DNA of 64,000 nt from Muscardinus avellanarius. Its lineage: Eukaryota; Chordata; Mammalia; Rodentia; Gliridae. Made by a program: the position numbers and the translations under genes. Shown piece after piece: positions 12,220 through 21,295 of this stretch (its first letter is position 1; each line of letters starts with the position of its first letter). The stretch is from positions 152,296,546 through 152,360,545 of the forward strand of contig OY726560.1 in assembly GCA_963383645.1 (NCBI GenBank), given 5' to 3'. The notes below the pieces were generated by a model. The model saw only the letters and a program-made list of their open reading frames with translations, ran no database searches and was not told the origin of the DNA.

Positions 12220-12367
12220 CAAAGAGAGGGAGAGAGAGAGGGAGGGAAGGAGGGAGGGAGGGAGAGAGAGAGAGAGAGAGAGAGAAGAGAAGAGTAGAGT
12301 AGAGGAGAGGAGAGGAGAGGAGAGGAGAGGAGAGGAGAGGAGAGAGAGAGAGAGGGAGAGAGAGAGA
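12220..12367. repeat. (GA)n/(GGAGA)n microsatellite
   Basis: GA, GGGA and GGAGA units of changing period. The antisense ORF of 226 codons over this tract (serine/leucine runs) is an artefact of the repeat. Confidence 0.93.
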
Positions 12368-12464
12368 TGGCTGCGGTGTTGTTTGGGGCAATATTTAGAG
12401 AGAGACACTGAGCGAGAGCCAGAATCTCATAGTACAGCTGAGTCATCTGCGGCCACATGAATGG

Positions 12465-12595
12465 GCTTCAGTTTTCCTCCATTGCAAAATGGAAATGATA
12501 ATATTCCTATCCCTACAGGGTTTCTGCAAGGATTGAATACGATAGAGCTTAGAAGGCACCTCAGACCTGGCATAGAGAAAGTCCTCTGTGGGTAG
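12465..12595 (+). repeat. MIR SINE fragment
   Basis: 'tcagttttcctccattgcaa' then 'aatggaaatgataatattcc', 'ctacagggtttctgcaagga' and 'cctggcatagagaaagtcct' follow MIR in the sense direction. Confidence 0.75.
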
Positions 12596-12734
12596 GTGAG
12601 ATCCACTGTGGTCAAGAGAAAGGTGAGTTTTCTCATGAAATGGACCAATCGTCATGATGCCCAGTGAGGGTCTTTCTCAGTCATGACAAGAAGACCTTGC
12701 AATTCAGTGACCAGAAAGGAAGGATGGGATGCAG

Positions 12735-12850
12735 GAGACCGTGGACTCCCCCCAAGATCTGGGGAGTATCTCTGGATCTGCCACTAACCGTGAGTGATCT
12801 GGAGCAGGTCACTAAAAATCAGCTGGACCTCAGCTTCCACATCTGATTAA
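12735..12850 (+). repeat. MIR SINE fragment
   Basis: 'tctggatctgccactaaccg', 'agtgatctggagcaggtcac' and 'ctcagcttccacatctgatt' match the MIR order (CTGCCACTTACTAGCTGTGTGACC ... CTCAGTTTCCTCATCTG). Confidence 0.65.
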
Positions 12851-12875
12851 CAAGAAGACTGAATTAGCCAATTAA

Positions 12876-13042
12876 TTTATTTTTGTGGTACTGGAGATTG
12901 AACCCAAGATTCTACCTCTAAGCTACATCCCCAAAACTGTATTTTATTTTTTAATTTTGAAATAGGGTCTCTCACTAAGTTGTCAAGACTGTCCTCAAAC
13001 CTGTGATCCTTCTGTGTCAGCCTCCCAAGCATCTATGATTCA
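12876..13042 (-). repeat. B1-dID SINE, old, 5'-incomplete
   Basis: Reads as the reverse complement: T-rich tail, 'gtggtactggagattgaacc', ID half, then 'ttgaaatagggtctctcact' and 'gtcagcctcccaagc'. The B1 head is lost after that. It is more diverged than the other copies. Confidence 0.75.
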
Positions 13043-13504
13043 ATTGATAGCTTATCAAGAGCGGAACCAGAGAACAAATGTGGCAATGCCCTTTCACAGA
13101 GTCAGGGGCTCCGAGCTCTGCTGGTGGGGACCCTCCTTCCTTTACCTTTTTTCCGCCCCCACCCCCACTGTGAACAGAGTTCTCTGGGCCTTTGCAATGA
13201 TGGGCCCTGTACATCTTGCGTTGTGGTTCACAAGTAGCGCGGTGGTACTTCCCTAAGCAAAAGTCAATAAATGCTCATAGACATCTTATTCGCCGGATTC
13301 TAACATCTTCCTCCATGGGGTCCCAGTATTCTGTACTACTCTTGGTGTGAGTTCATGCCTGCAAGCACAGCTTTTTGGTTATCCATGACCATTTACAGAG
13401 AATTGATACTGGAATAAACACAGAGGTAACCATGAAAACAACAAATTTGGCCTCTGACCTCACAGGAATTTTCTAGAAGAGAACATAAGAAAATGGTGTT
13501 AGTC
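13043..13504. other. Single-copy DNA, nothing recognised
   Basis: No known repeat or plausible exon is seen. Confidence 0.4.
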
Positions 13505-13640
13505 TAGGAGGGTAGGATTTGGCTCCTGGTTCTTCTGCCAAGTTTCTTAATGTAATGGCCTCAAGCCACTTTCTAAACTTCTGGGTGTCCATTTCAACAG
13601 CAAGAGGGGAATAATAATAGCCACTTTCTATAGTGAATCG
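13505..13640 (+). repeat. MIR SINE, degraded
   Basis: 'gatttggctcctggttcttc', 'ccaagtttcttaatgtaatg', 'gtgtccatttcaacagcaag' and 'ggggaataataatagccact' follow MIR in sense. Confidence 0.55.
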
Positions 13641-15828
13641 AATAACTTACCAAAAGCATCCAACATATTGCCGCCAAACTGGGGCCTAAAGCGAGGCAAG
13701 TCCGTTTCCCTTGGTGGCTGGGGGAGAAGGGCGCCAGGCTGTTAAACAGCCAAGCCTTTATTTGTACCCACATCATAACAATGCCTGTCTACCCACCAGC
13801 CTGCCCTGCCCTGACCCAGTTTGAGGACCAAGATTGTCCAATTGTGCTCGCCTGGGCTCATTAATCATGCCACTCCTGAATGAAGGCTCAAACTGTCCCG
13901 GAGACCCTGGCAACCACCCCACAGACCACTGCTCCAGGCAGCCATTGTTCCAGGGTTTCCATCCTGTAGAGCTTGCCTGGAGTCAAGTCTTCCCCAGCCC
14001 CAAAGGCTGCACCGTGTAGCTTCAGGAAAGGACAAAGGGAGGCTTGGGTCCACACAGCTTGCGCAGGACGCAGCCACCAAACAGATCAGAGCTCCAGGCC
14101 AGTTCTTGGGCCCAGGTAATGGGCCAAGAGGAGGCAGAATAGAGGCGAGGAGATGCCACCCTCCAGCGGGCAGGCAGCACCCAGGAGGGGAGCCCTTGAG
14201 GCCCTGACTTCAAAGTTCTGCCGCGAGGAAGGGAAACGTCGAAGCCTCTTTTTATTCAGGCAAGACAGTTAAAGGAAGGATGAAGCCATGCACTCTCTGC
14301 AGCCAAGCCCTTCCTTCCATCCATGTGGCCACCACCTGGTGGCATTTGTTAGTTTGTTTGATAAAGGCTGAAAAGGATCATACCTAGCAGGGGAACACAC
14401 GCAGCATTTGATAGAGGCTCACCTCATGGCTCGGCTTCTTTGGAATCACTACATTTCACACCCTTGCACTTTGGGTTTCCAGCCACCAACCCTGATTTAC
14501 CAAACAAGGAAGACACAAAAGCCCTCTGTGCAGCCAAGTGTATTGATAGAGTGGTAGGAAGTGGTTTTGGGGGCTCCCTCAGCAGCACGATAATAATAGC
14601 CATTTGGGCTCAAGGCAGACATTTGTTACCCTCTCCACCACTCCTGCTCCCATGGGACTTTCTCTGCCCCTTCTGAGTAGATTTTATCTGTGCTCAGCCA
14701 TATGGAATTCTTTAGGTATATATTCATGCTAGCGAGGACTTCGGGGGTGCACACTACACCTAATTCCTTTTCATTTTTCCCAGGGACACCCAGGCAGGAT
14801 GCAATAGCACGAACTTGGTGCTGAATAGTTCTTTAGGAGTTCCTGAACTCTCCGTGGTAATAGCTTCAAAGGCGAGATTAGTGAGCATCTGTGGGCTACG
14901 TTCTTCCATATGCTGTCTCTGATCCTAACATTTCTCCCATTTTATAGGAGATGGAGGTTCATTTTGAAATCTCAGGAATATCTGGATTTCTTAAAGGTAC
15001 AGATTCCCAGGTATCTTTGGACATGGCTGTCCAGTCTCTCCTACCGTGTAGCCCTGGCTAGCACCCTGTATAGACAATTCTCGTGTGCAGGTAGATGCGT
15101 GGAGCGTGGAGTGGGGCTCTGTCCTGTCTGTCTGTCCCAGGCACATCCCAGGCCACTTCACTCGTGTCTATTCTTCCTAGTTATGGTGCACTGAAGGACA
15201 GCTCTACCTTACAGAAATTTTGGGGTGAAGTTGTTTTAGGAATCTGGGTTTTTCCATGGGTTGTAATTATTATCTACATGGGTAGGGAAACATTGAACAG
15301 CCCTGTCTTCTAAAAGTTCTTGGAGATGTTAGACTACCAATTTCCTAACGTGGCTTTAATTGAAAAAGCTACTCATCTCTCAACCCCATTAGAACCCACC
15401 AATCCCATATTACAAAAACCAATGCATAACAACTATCGGAAGTATCTTAGAAGACAGCATACGTGAACAGGCAGTAATGCAGCCTTGGCTTTTTAGAGCA
15501 CAAAAGGAGGCCTCTGGCCAGAAAATGAGGTGTATTGTTTTACTACAAGATTGGCTTTGCAGCAATTGCTTGAAGGCTTCTCTTATTTTTAACAATAAGC
15601 ATTTGTGCATGAATCCAGAACCTGCAGCACCCATGGGCTCCTGTAAAGAAGCACTAATCACCTTGAGAAGTCATTACAATTCATGCCTTTTAGTCCCATT
15701 TCCACGTCCCACATGATAACCTGTGCAAGCGATTGCAGATGGATTCATGAAGATGGGACTGACAGAGAGAAGACCCTGGAAATAAGAAGGTATTTTAATA
15801 ATTTCTTGCTTTTAAGAATTTATTCCAA
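13641..15828. other. Mostly single-copy DNA, one MIR inside
   Basis: Apart from a MIR at about 14877-14995, no repeat or gene is recognised. Short ORFs of 60-94 codons are on both strands and lack domains. Confidence 0.4.
14877..14995 (-). repeat. MIR SINE fragment
   Basis: 'agtgagcatctgtgggctac', 'gatcctaacatttctcccat' and 'tttataggagatggaggttc' match the antisense MIR (GAGCACCTACTATGTGCCAGGC ... CCATTTTACAGATGAGG). Confidence 0.6.
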
Positions 15829-15904
15829 GCTCGGCATGATGGCACAAGCTTGTAATCCCAGCATTCAGGAGTCTGAGACAGGAGGATCACCATTCAAGTG
15901 AGGA

Positions 15905-16084
15905 GCCAGGCGTGGTGGCGCACGCTTGTAATCCCCACGCTTGGGAGGCTGAGACAGGAGGTTCGCACAGGTTCGAAGCCAGCCTCAGCTACTTAGTGAG
16001 GCTCTCAGCAACTTAGTGAGACCCTGTTTCCAAATAAAATATAAAATGGGTCTGGGAGTATAGCTCGGAGGTAGAAAGCCTCTG
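15905..16084 (+). repeat. B1-dID SINE inserted in the LTR, A/B intermediate
   Basis: It starts 'gccaggcgtggtggcgcac' six bases inside the LTR and stops in the ID half at 'cctctggg', where LTR sequence ('gaagaggcc') resumes. About 24 bp of LTR present in the 60 kb copy is missing here. The head ('taatccccacgcttggg', 'cacaggttcgaagcc') and tail ('ggtctgggagtatagc') are subfamily B-like, while the middle keeps the subfamily A 'ctacttagtgagg' segment. Confidence 0.88.
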
Positions 16085-16226
16085 GGGAAGAGGCCTTAGT
16101 AGAATAAACTTAATTTCCTAGGGGGGAGGAATATCAGCTCTTCCAAGGCTCAGAGATAAGACCAAAGCTTCACAAAACCATCTGTTTACTAATCAACAAA
16201 CTCAGGAGATATCACTGGAGCAAGTC

Positions 16227-16310
16227 TGACACTCCTACTGAAAGGAGACCCTTCAAAGGACATGCAAATGACACTCCTATTGAAAGGAGACCCCTCAAAG
16301 GACATGTAAA
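16227..16310 (+). repeat. 42-bp direct repeat in LTR U3
   Basis: Two adjacent 42-bp units, 16227-16268 and 16269-16310, both starting 'tgacactcct' and containing 'gaaaggagaccc' and 'caaaggacatg'. They differ at four positions by eye. The reverse-oriented LTR at 60.3-61.3 kb has a single unit. Direct repeats in U3 upstream of the TATA box are where retroviral enhancers usually lie; enhancer function here is inferred. Confidence 0.85.
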
Positions 16311-16463
16311 TACCCTATGCAAATTCTGAGAGCTGCTTCCCAGAATCCCAAACTCCAACCAACAGAGGAAATGCAGACATATATACACCCCTAGCAGAGT
16401 CACCAAGACGGGGTTTTCCCTCTCTGGGAACCCTTCCCCTTTGGGGAGCTTTTCTCTCTCTCT

Positions 16464-16900
16464 TGCAGGTCTCGTTAGCTTTGAAAGAAGGTGGAGTGCA
16501 ACTGAAGGTACAGGGCCCGGGATACACTTGGGTAGTGACCTGAAGACCTCTGCTGGACATCAAGGCCAACCAGGGCCCCTAGGGGTGACCTGCATTTCTT
16601 TTCTGGCAGATTGCGTGGACTTTGGGAGAAAGCAGTTTGCAATGAAGGCACTTGGCCCGGGATACATTCGGGTAGTGACCTGAAGGCAGATACTGGACAC
16701 CAGAGTCCTGACAGCCCGTAGAGGTGTTCTGCCACTTTCCCTATTCCTTTCTGTCAGATCGCATGGACTTTGGGGGAAAGCAGCTTGCAACTGAAGGCAT
16801 TCAGCTTGGGATACCCTCAAGTATTGTCCTGAAGGCAGCTGCTGGACTCCAGAATTCCGACAGCCTCTTTGGGGTGTTTGGCCTCTTTTCCCTATTCCCT
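16464..16900 (+). repeat. Triplicated ~145-bp units inside the LTR
   Basis: Three diverged tandem units at about 16464-16601, 16602-16750 and 16751-16900. Each carries a 'ctg-cag-t-g-gtggactttg' type start, 'gcaactgaaggca', 'gggatac', 'agt-gtcctgaag' and 'ctgctggac'. The same three units occur in the reverse copy at about 60480-60914, so triplication preceded the spread of these two copies. Confidence 0.85.
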
Positions 16901-17203
16901 GCTGCTTCCAATAAACCTTTTACTCCCCTTCCTGCAGTCTGCGGGTGTCATTCTTCGCTCACCGTAGACAAGAATCTGGTAAGAAAACGCCGAGTTTCTT
17001 CTCAAGAAACTCTGTTTCATCTTTAATGAAACGCCGGGTTTCTTCTCAAGAAACCCCCTTTTCACAAGGACAGCCTCAGGTACTTAGTGAGGCCCTTTGC
17101 AATTCAGTGAGACCCTGTTTCAAAAATAAAGAATAAAAAACAGTAGGACTGAGGGTGTAGCTCGGAGGTAGAATACCCCTGAGTTCCATCTCTAGTGCCA
17201 CAC

Positions 17204-17220
17204 TAATAATAATAATAATA

Positions 17221-17257
<37 letters not shown>

Positions 17258-17258
17258 G
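17204..17258. repeat. (AAT)n microsatellite
   Basis: About 18 AAT units with one broken unit, grown from the tail of the split SINE. Confidence 0.93.
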
Positions 17259-18124
17259 TTTGTTCCAGATGTCTCAACAGAAAAAAAATAAGTTAACTTT
17301 ACAATGGTGTGGCCAAGACTACAGGGCTATTTTGCTTCCCCAGTAATTTTAATCAAAATAAACAACAGATATCTATGCAGAAATTAACAATCACTGAAAA
17401 ATTACAAATACATTGAATACATTGAAAGCATGTCTTTTTTTTTTTAAGGCAACATGACATTTTAATACAATGCAGTGCTAGGGTAACAATAAGGCTAAAA
17501 TTACATGCACAGTGGCCTGCATTTAAGAGTGGTGAGGCTGGTTATTTATTTGTGTGTGTGTGCTTTTGTTGGTGCATTACAGTCTCACGTCATAATGTAA
17601 ATCACGTTGACAATGACATGCCCCCTTCATTTCCCTCCCTCCCAGTACAGAGTGCCCAGATGGATGCTGGCATACACTCACATGTGTACACTGAAAGCAT
17701 TTCAGTTTCTCAATACATGTTTGTTCTGTTCTTCCAGAGGCCTAGACATGATCTATCTGCTGAATAGGCCAGGCTGTTAATCCCGAGCTCCCTGGGAGGA
17801 CACTGGTAGGTGGGGTGGGGGAGGGAGGCCACAGCATCTTCATAGATTTCAGTGCGGTCCACCCCAGTGGGTATGTGCTCTGTCTTCCTACATTCACCAG
17901 TTTCACCAGGACTATGTGAAGATTCAAAGTAACTGGTGTCAAAGGATTCCTGTTAGAGACAACTCTTACCTCCTCCACCAAAAAGAGAAGCAAGGACTGA
18001 GGGTTTATCGGCTCATGTTACTGACAAGACCGAAGTTAGGAATTGAGACCTGGGCTAGGTCTAGAGGCTCCAGTGACGTAAGTTGCCAGTCTTACTGTAC
18101 CACCCAGCCCTCCTCTCCAATGTT
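17259..18124. other. Single-copy DNA apart from a short L1 piece
   Basis: Outside the L1 3' fragment at 17567-17655, nothing is recognised. A T-run at about 17434 and no convincing ORF. Confidence 0.4.
17567..17655 (-). mobile_element. L1 3' end fragment, diverged
   Basis: 'ttgttggtgcattacagtct', 'cacgtcataatg' and 'ttcatttccctccctcccag' resemble the reverse complement of the L1 3' terminus at 30600-30743 and 55195-55363 (CACCAATAAAA end, GGGAGGG-rich part). It is a short, 5'-truncated and older copy. Confidence 0.5.
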
Positions 18125-18490
18125 GTGATGTTTAATTTTTGTACAGACTTGACTGGGCCCCATGGTGCCCAGCTATTTGGTAAAACATTAACACTGCATC
18201 TGAGAAGCTATTTTTGTATGAGATTGACACTGGAAGTGGAAGGTCTAATAAACAGGCTGCCCTCTCTAATGAGGCCGGGCCTCATTCCATCCCTTGGGGG
18301 CCTGAATGGATTATAATGCTGCCCCTTCCACAAGTATGAGGGACTGCTCCCACCTGCCCACCTTGCGCTGGGACATGCTTCTTTCCCAGGCTTCAAACTT
18401 GGACTGATACATCCACTCTCTTGGGGTCTTGAAGCTACCAGACTGGAACTGATGTTGCAGGACTGTGCCCACATTGTTCAAGTTGACCAG
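18125..18490 (+). repeat. MLT2-like ERVL LTR, partial
   Basis: 'gacttgactgggccccatgg', 'tgcccagctatttggtaaaa', 'gtatgagattgacactgg', 'gggcctcattccatccc' and 'gggcctgaatgga' match the MLT2 landmark order (CAACTTGACTGGGCCA...GTGCCCAG...TGAGATTAACATT...GGGCCTCATCCAATC). The 3' end is lost or diverged. It is an ancient element. Confidence 0.65.
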
Positions 18491-18554
18491 GATCCTTTTT
18501 ATTTGACCTGGGATCCAGAGATTCTAGGCAAGACATCGCTATAGTGGACGTGCA

Positions 18555-18660
18555 CACAACACACTCGGCTTAGCCTCCACTTCTTCAGCTCTAAAGTAAG
18601 GACAACACTTGGACATATCAAAAGACCAGCACGTAACAAATATTTAATAATTGGTAGCTA
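18555..18660 (+). repeat. MIR SINE fragment
   Basis: 'cttagcctccacttcttcag', 'ctctaaagtaaggacaac' and 'acgtaacaaatatttaataa' follow the 3' half of MIR. Confidence 0.5.
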
Positions 18661-20081
18661 GTCTCACTCCTGTAGGCCCAGAATGCCAAGAAACAGTGAC
18701 CTATTTTTTTAGTAGTAAAATTCATTCGAGCCAGTAGTTCTCAATCCTTCTGTAACCCCAAGATAACTAAAAAGAGTATGTAACCTATTAGTAGAAGCTG
18801 TTCATGCAGGTAAAGAGTAAAGGAAATGCACCCTCTCGTTTTATGTCAGAATTTCTAGGAAAACGGTATACATTGAAAAAAAAATATCTTCCTGATATTT
18901 TTGATAGGTAGGTCAACTTTCCTGTCCACCTTGGGAATCACTGATAAGCCATTAAGCTAGCTTATTAGAGCATGCCACAGCAAACATATCTTTAAATTAT
19001 GTCTCTAGCCAAAAATAATTTTTAAAAGAAAAAAATACCATTCAGAGCCAATCTATAACCCTCCCTCTGCCCCTTAAACAATAGAAGGAAGATAATTCAC
19101 GGTTACACAGAAGATTCTAATCATAACCCATCTCTAATATAACCATGGTGGTTAAGAGTGCGTCTGCTATTTTAAGTCCATAATTATTTTTTAATAGTAC
19201 TATCATTTCTTTCCATTAAGTCGGTGTCAGTGAACTAGAGCTTGGCCAAAAAAAAAAAAAAAAGTGAAAATGCATGTAGTCAAAAGTTGACTGATAATAG
19301 AAGTATGCCTTTTTTCTTAATCTCTGATTCCAAAATGAAAGGGATAAGAGAAACCAGGAAACATAACAAATGACAACTATTAATTTAGTGGGGGCGCAAT
19401 TTGCATAGTAATGCAGGAAATGTGCTGCTGATGATCACATTTGCCCTATCATTAGAACCCTGAGAAATGCTCAGAACTTGACTGTGTCCTCCACCCGTTA
19501 GGACTTTTTGATAACTAAGCCATCTTCAGGATATGCACTGTTCCCGCAGCCCAAATTGACACCCCTCATTCAGCATATTTTCCGTTTTTGAAAACTTGTA
19601 AATATACATTTGGGGAAAACAAACATAGAAATCACATTCACTTGGTGTTTGACCCATATCTTTTGAAGCATCCCCTTCCCAGTTGGAGCCACATGTCATA
19701 GAGGTTGTAGATTCAGTCTACATCAACATCGAGATCCCTGGTTTCAGGAATTTTGTCACCTGAATACCTTCTAGGATCCTACCCAGGGACATTAAACCAA
19801 CTAAGTTTTTTTTTCTTTTTACCCAAAGAAAATTCTAGAAAGAAAAGCCTAGCAGGAACTTGAGAAGTTAGAAAGTATAGGTGGAGGAAAAGCAAAAAAA
19901 GGAAAGGAACAAAAGATACAGAAATAAGAGTTCACTTCAGTTTAATTATCAAAGTTTTGCATTAATTATGCATTTTCCTACACTAATCTTAGTAACTTAT
20001 CTATCTAGAGTGCTGGACCACACCTTATCATTTCTTGCCTCCATTTATCCAGTCTTGTATGTTTTGGATCCATCTTTCTAT

Positions 20082-20245
20082 TCAGTTGAACCTCACTGTC
20101 AGAGGCCAGTTCAAACCTCAAACCCTCCAGGAAGTTATCCTTGATTGGGTTCAGCTGCCTGCAAACACGTACATCCTCGACTGATATCACGCATTTCATA
20201 CCTCTTAGGACAACTACTATTGGTTCTTCCTCTCTTATCATCTCT
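20082..20245 (+). repeat. L2 LINE fragment
   Basis: 'cagttcaaacctcaaaccct', 'ccaggaagttatccttgatt' resembles the L2 passage AGCTCAAATGTCACCTCCTCCAGGAAGCCTTCCCTGATT. Degraded. Confidence 0.55.
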
Positions 20246-20261
20246 TTCTAAATATCTTGCT

Positions 20262-20380
20262 TCATTTAACAAATGTTTACAGAGAATAGCAGACACTGTA
20301 GGCACCAGTAACATGGGGATGGTTGGAACAAAGCTCTCTGCCATCATGAAGTCTTTGAATATTTTTATAGTGGGTTAACA
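20262..20380 (-). repeat. L2 LINE 3'-end fragment, antisense
   Basis: 'catttaacaaatgtttacag', 'gcagacactgtaggcaccag' and 'gccatcatgaagtctttgaa' follow the antisense L2 pattern (ATTCAACAAATATTTATTGAG ... CCAGGCACTG ... CCCTCATGGAGCTT). Confidence 0.55.
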
Positions 20381-20846
20381 TGGCATACACATTGAATTTT
20401 TAGCAGGCATTGAGGACATGGGGGTGATACTGAATGGGTTAGGGGAGGAAAAGGGAGAATAAAAACTTAAACAGTAAGGCAATTCTTCCTCAATGCTGAG
20501 TACATGTGAACTGGGAGGAGAGTGTCCATCCAGTCTGAGCCATCCCTGCCTTTCTTCTTTACTGTGGGTTTCACAGGGTGAATATCTTCATATTTGGTAC
20601 ATTTTTTCTGGCCTGTAAAGGCAATTCAACTACTTCATCTCTTGCTCAACAGAAGCAGCAGCCATCAGCTTCTATACCAGGGGGAAAGCAGAGCTAGATA
20701 CAGTAAAGATGAATGTTGCTGAACATGGGACTCCAGCACGGTACCTTTCTCAGAAATTTTCAAGGGTGGTTTTGAACACAGGGAGCTTTCATCTCAGTGG
20801 ACTGCTCCTCAGAACCTAACTGAAGGAGCTAAGAGAAACCCCCCAC

Positions 20847-21295
20847 GATGGTTTGGAAATGGTGTGCTCCCCTGGGTTCCTGTGTTGGAAGCTTGGTCCC
20901 CAGTGTGTTCATGGGAGAAGTGGTGTGACCTTTAAGAGGTGGGAGAGGTGGTGTGACCTTTAAGAGGTGGAGCCTAGTGGTAGGTCACTGGGGTCATCAA
21001 TCCTGGAAGATGTGGAGGTTGTGCTCATAGCTAGCTCTCCTGAGATGGTTGTTCTATGAGAGTAAACCAGCCTTCCTCACACTGGGGCCTCCATCTTGCC
21101 AGCTGATCTCTCCTCTCGCATACTCCCACGCTGCCATCTGCCCTGGGAGCCTCGCCAGAGCCAACCAGAGCTGTGCCATACTTTTTAGAACTTTTGTCTA
21201 CAAAACTATGCGCTAAGTAATTCTATTTTTTATTATTTACCCAGCCTCAGGTAGTTTGTTGTAGCCATGGAAAATGAACTAATACCCTCCCTAAG
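20847..21295 (+). repeat. MST/MaLR-type LTR
   Basis: 'atggtttggaaatggtgtgc', 'ccagtgtgttcatgg', 'ggtggagcctagtggtaggt', 'cccagcctcaggtagtttgt' and the ending 'gaactaatac' are the order of MST/THE1-like MaLR LTRs. An internal 28-bp unit is tandemly duplicated (20913-20940 and 20941-20968, one mismatch). Confidence 0.7.

Larger units (their letters stand above)
15899..17064 (+). mobile_element. Solo LTR of an ERV1-like endogenous retrovirus
   Basis: It begins TGAGGAG and ends TTTTCA (TG...CA termini) and is flanked by identical 4-bp repeats 'caag' at 15895-15898 and 17065-17068, the target-duplication length usual for gammaretrovirus-like ERV1. A TATA-like 'catatataca' lies at 16378-16387 and the polyadenylation signal AATAAA at 16910-16915, so U3-R-U5 runs left to right. 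There is no internal gag-pol-env region, which implies LTR-LTR recombination. Peculiar features are a 42-bp direct repeat in U3 and about three diverged 140-150-bp units between TATA and AATAAA. A second copy in reverse orientation lies at 60338-61272. The family name is not known to me. Confidence 0.93.
15829..17204 (+). repeat. B1-dID SINE split by an ERV LTR
   Basis: The left part (15829-15898, 'gctcggcatgatggcac' to 'ggatcaccattcaag') and the right part (17065-17204, 'caaggacagcctcagg' to 'tctagtgcca') rejoin to one subfamily A SINE once the LTR 15899-17064 and one copy of the duplicated 'caag' are removed. The tail becomes an AAT microsatellite. This SINE therefore predates the LTR. Confidence 0.92.
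18661..20846. other. AT-rich single-copy DNA with L2 pieces
   Basis: No gene is seen. Two L2 pieces lie at about 20082-20380; the rest has no recognised repeat. There is a poly-A run at about 19248. Confidence 0.4.

Noticed and set aside
11778..12458. 226-codon minus-strand ORF
   Set aside because: Its length comes from GA and CA microsatellites (serine/leucine and cysteine/valine runs) plus two antisense SINEs.
16464..16900. CRISPR-like spaced repeats
   Set aside because: The genome is mammalian and the units are diverged LTR-internal tandem repeats, not short identical repeats with unique spacers.
15899..17064. Possible provirus between the two LTRs (15.9 and 60.3 kb)
   Set aside because: The LTRs are in opposite orientation, 43 kb apart, and each has its own 4-bp duplication, so they are independent solo LTRs.
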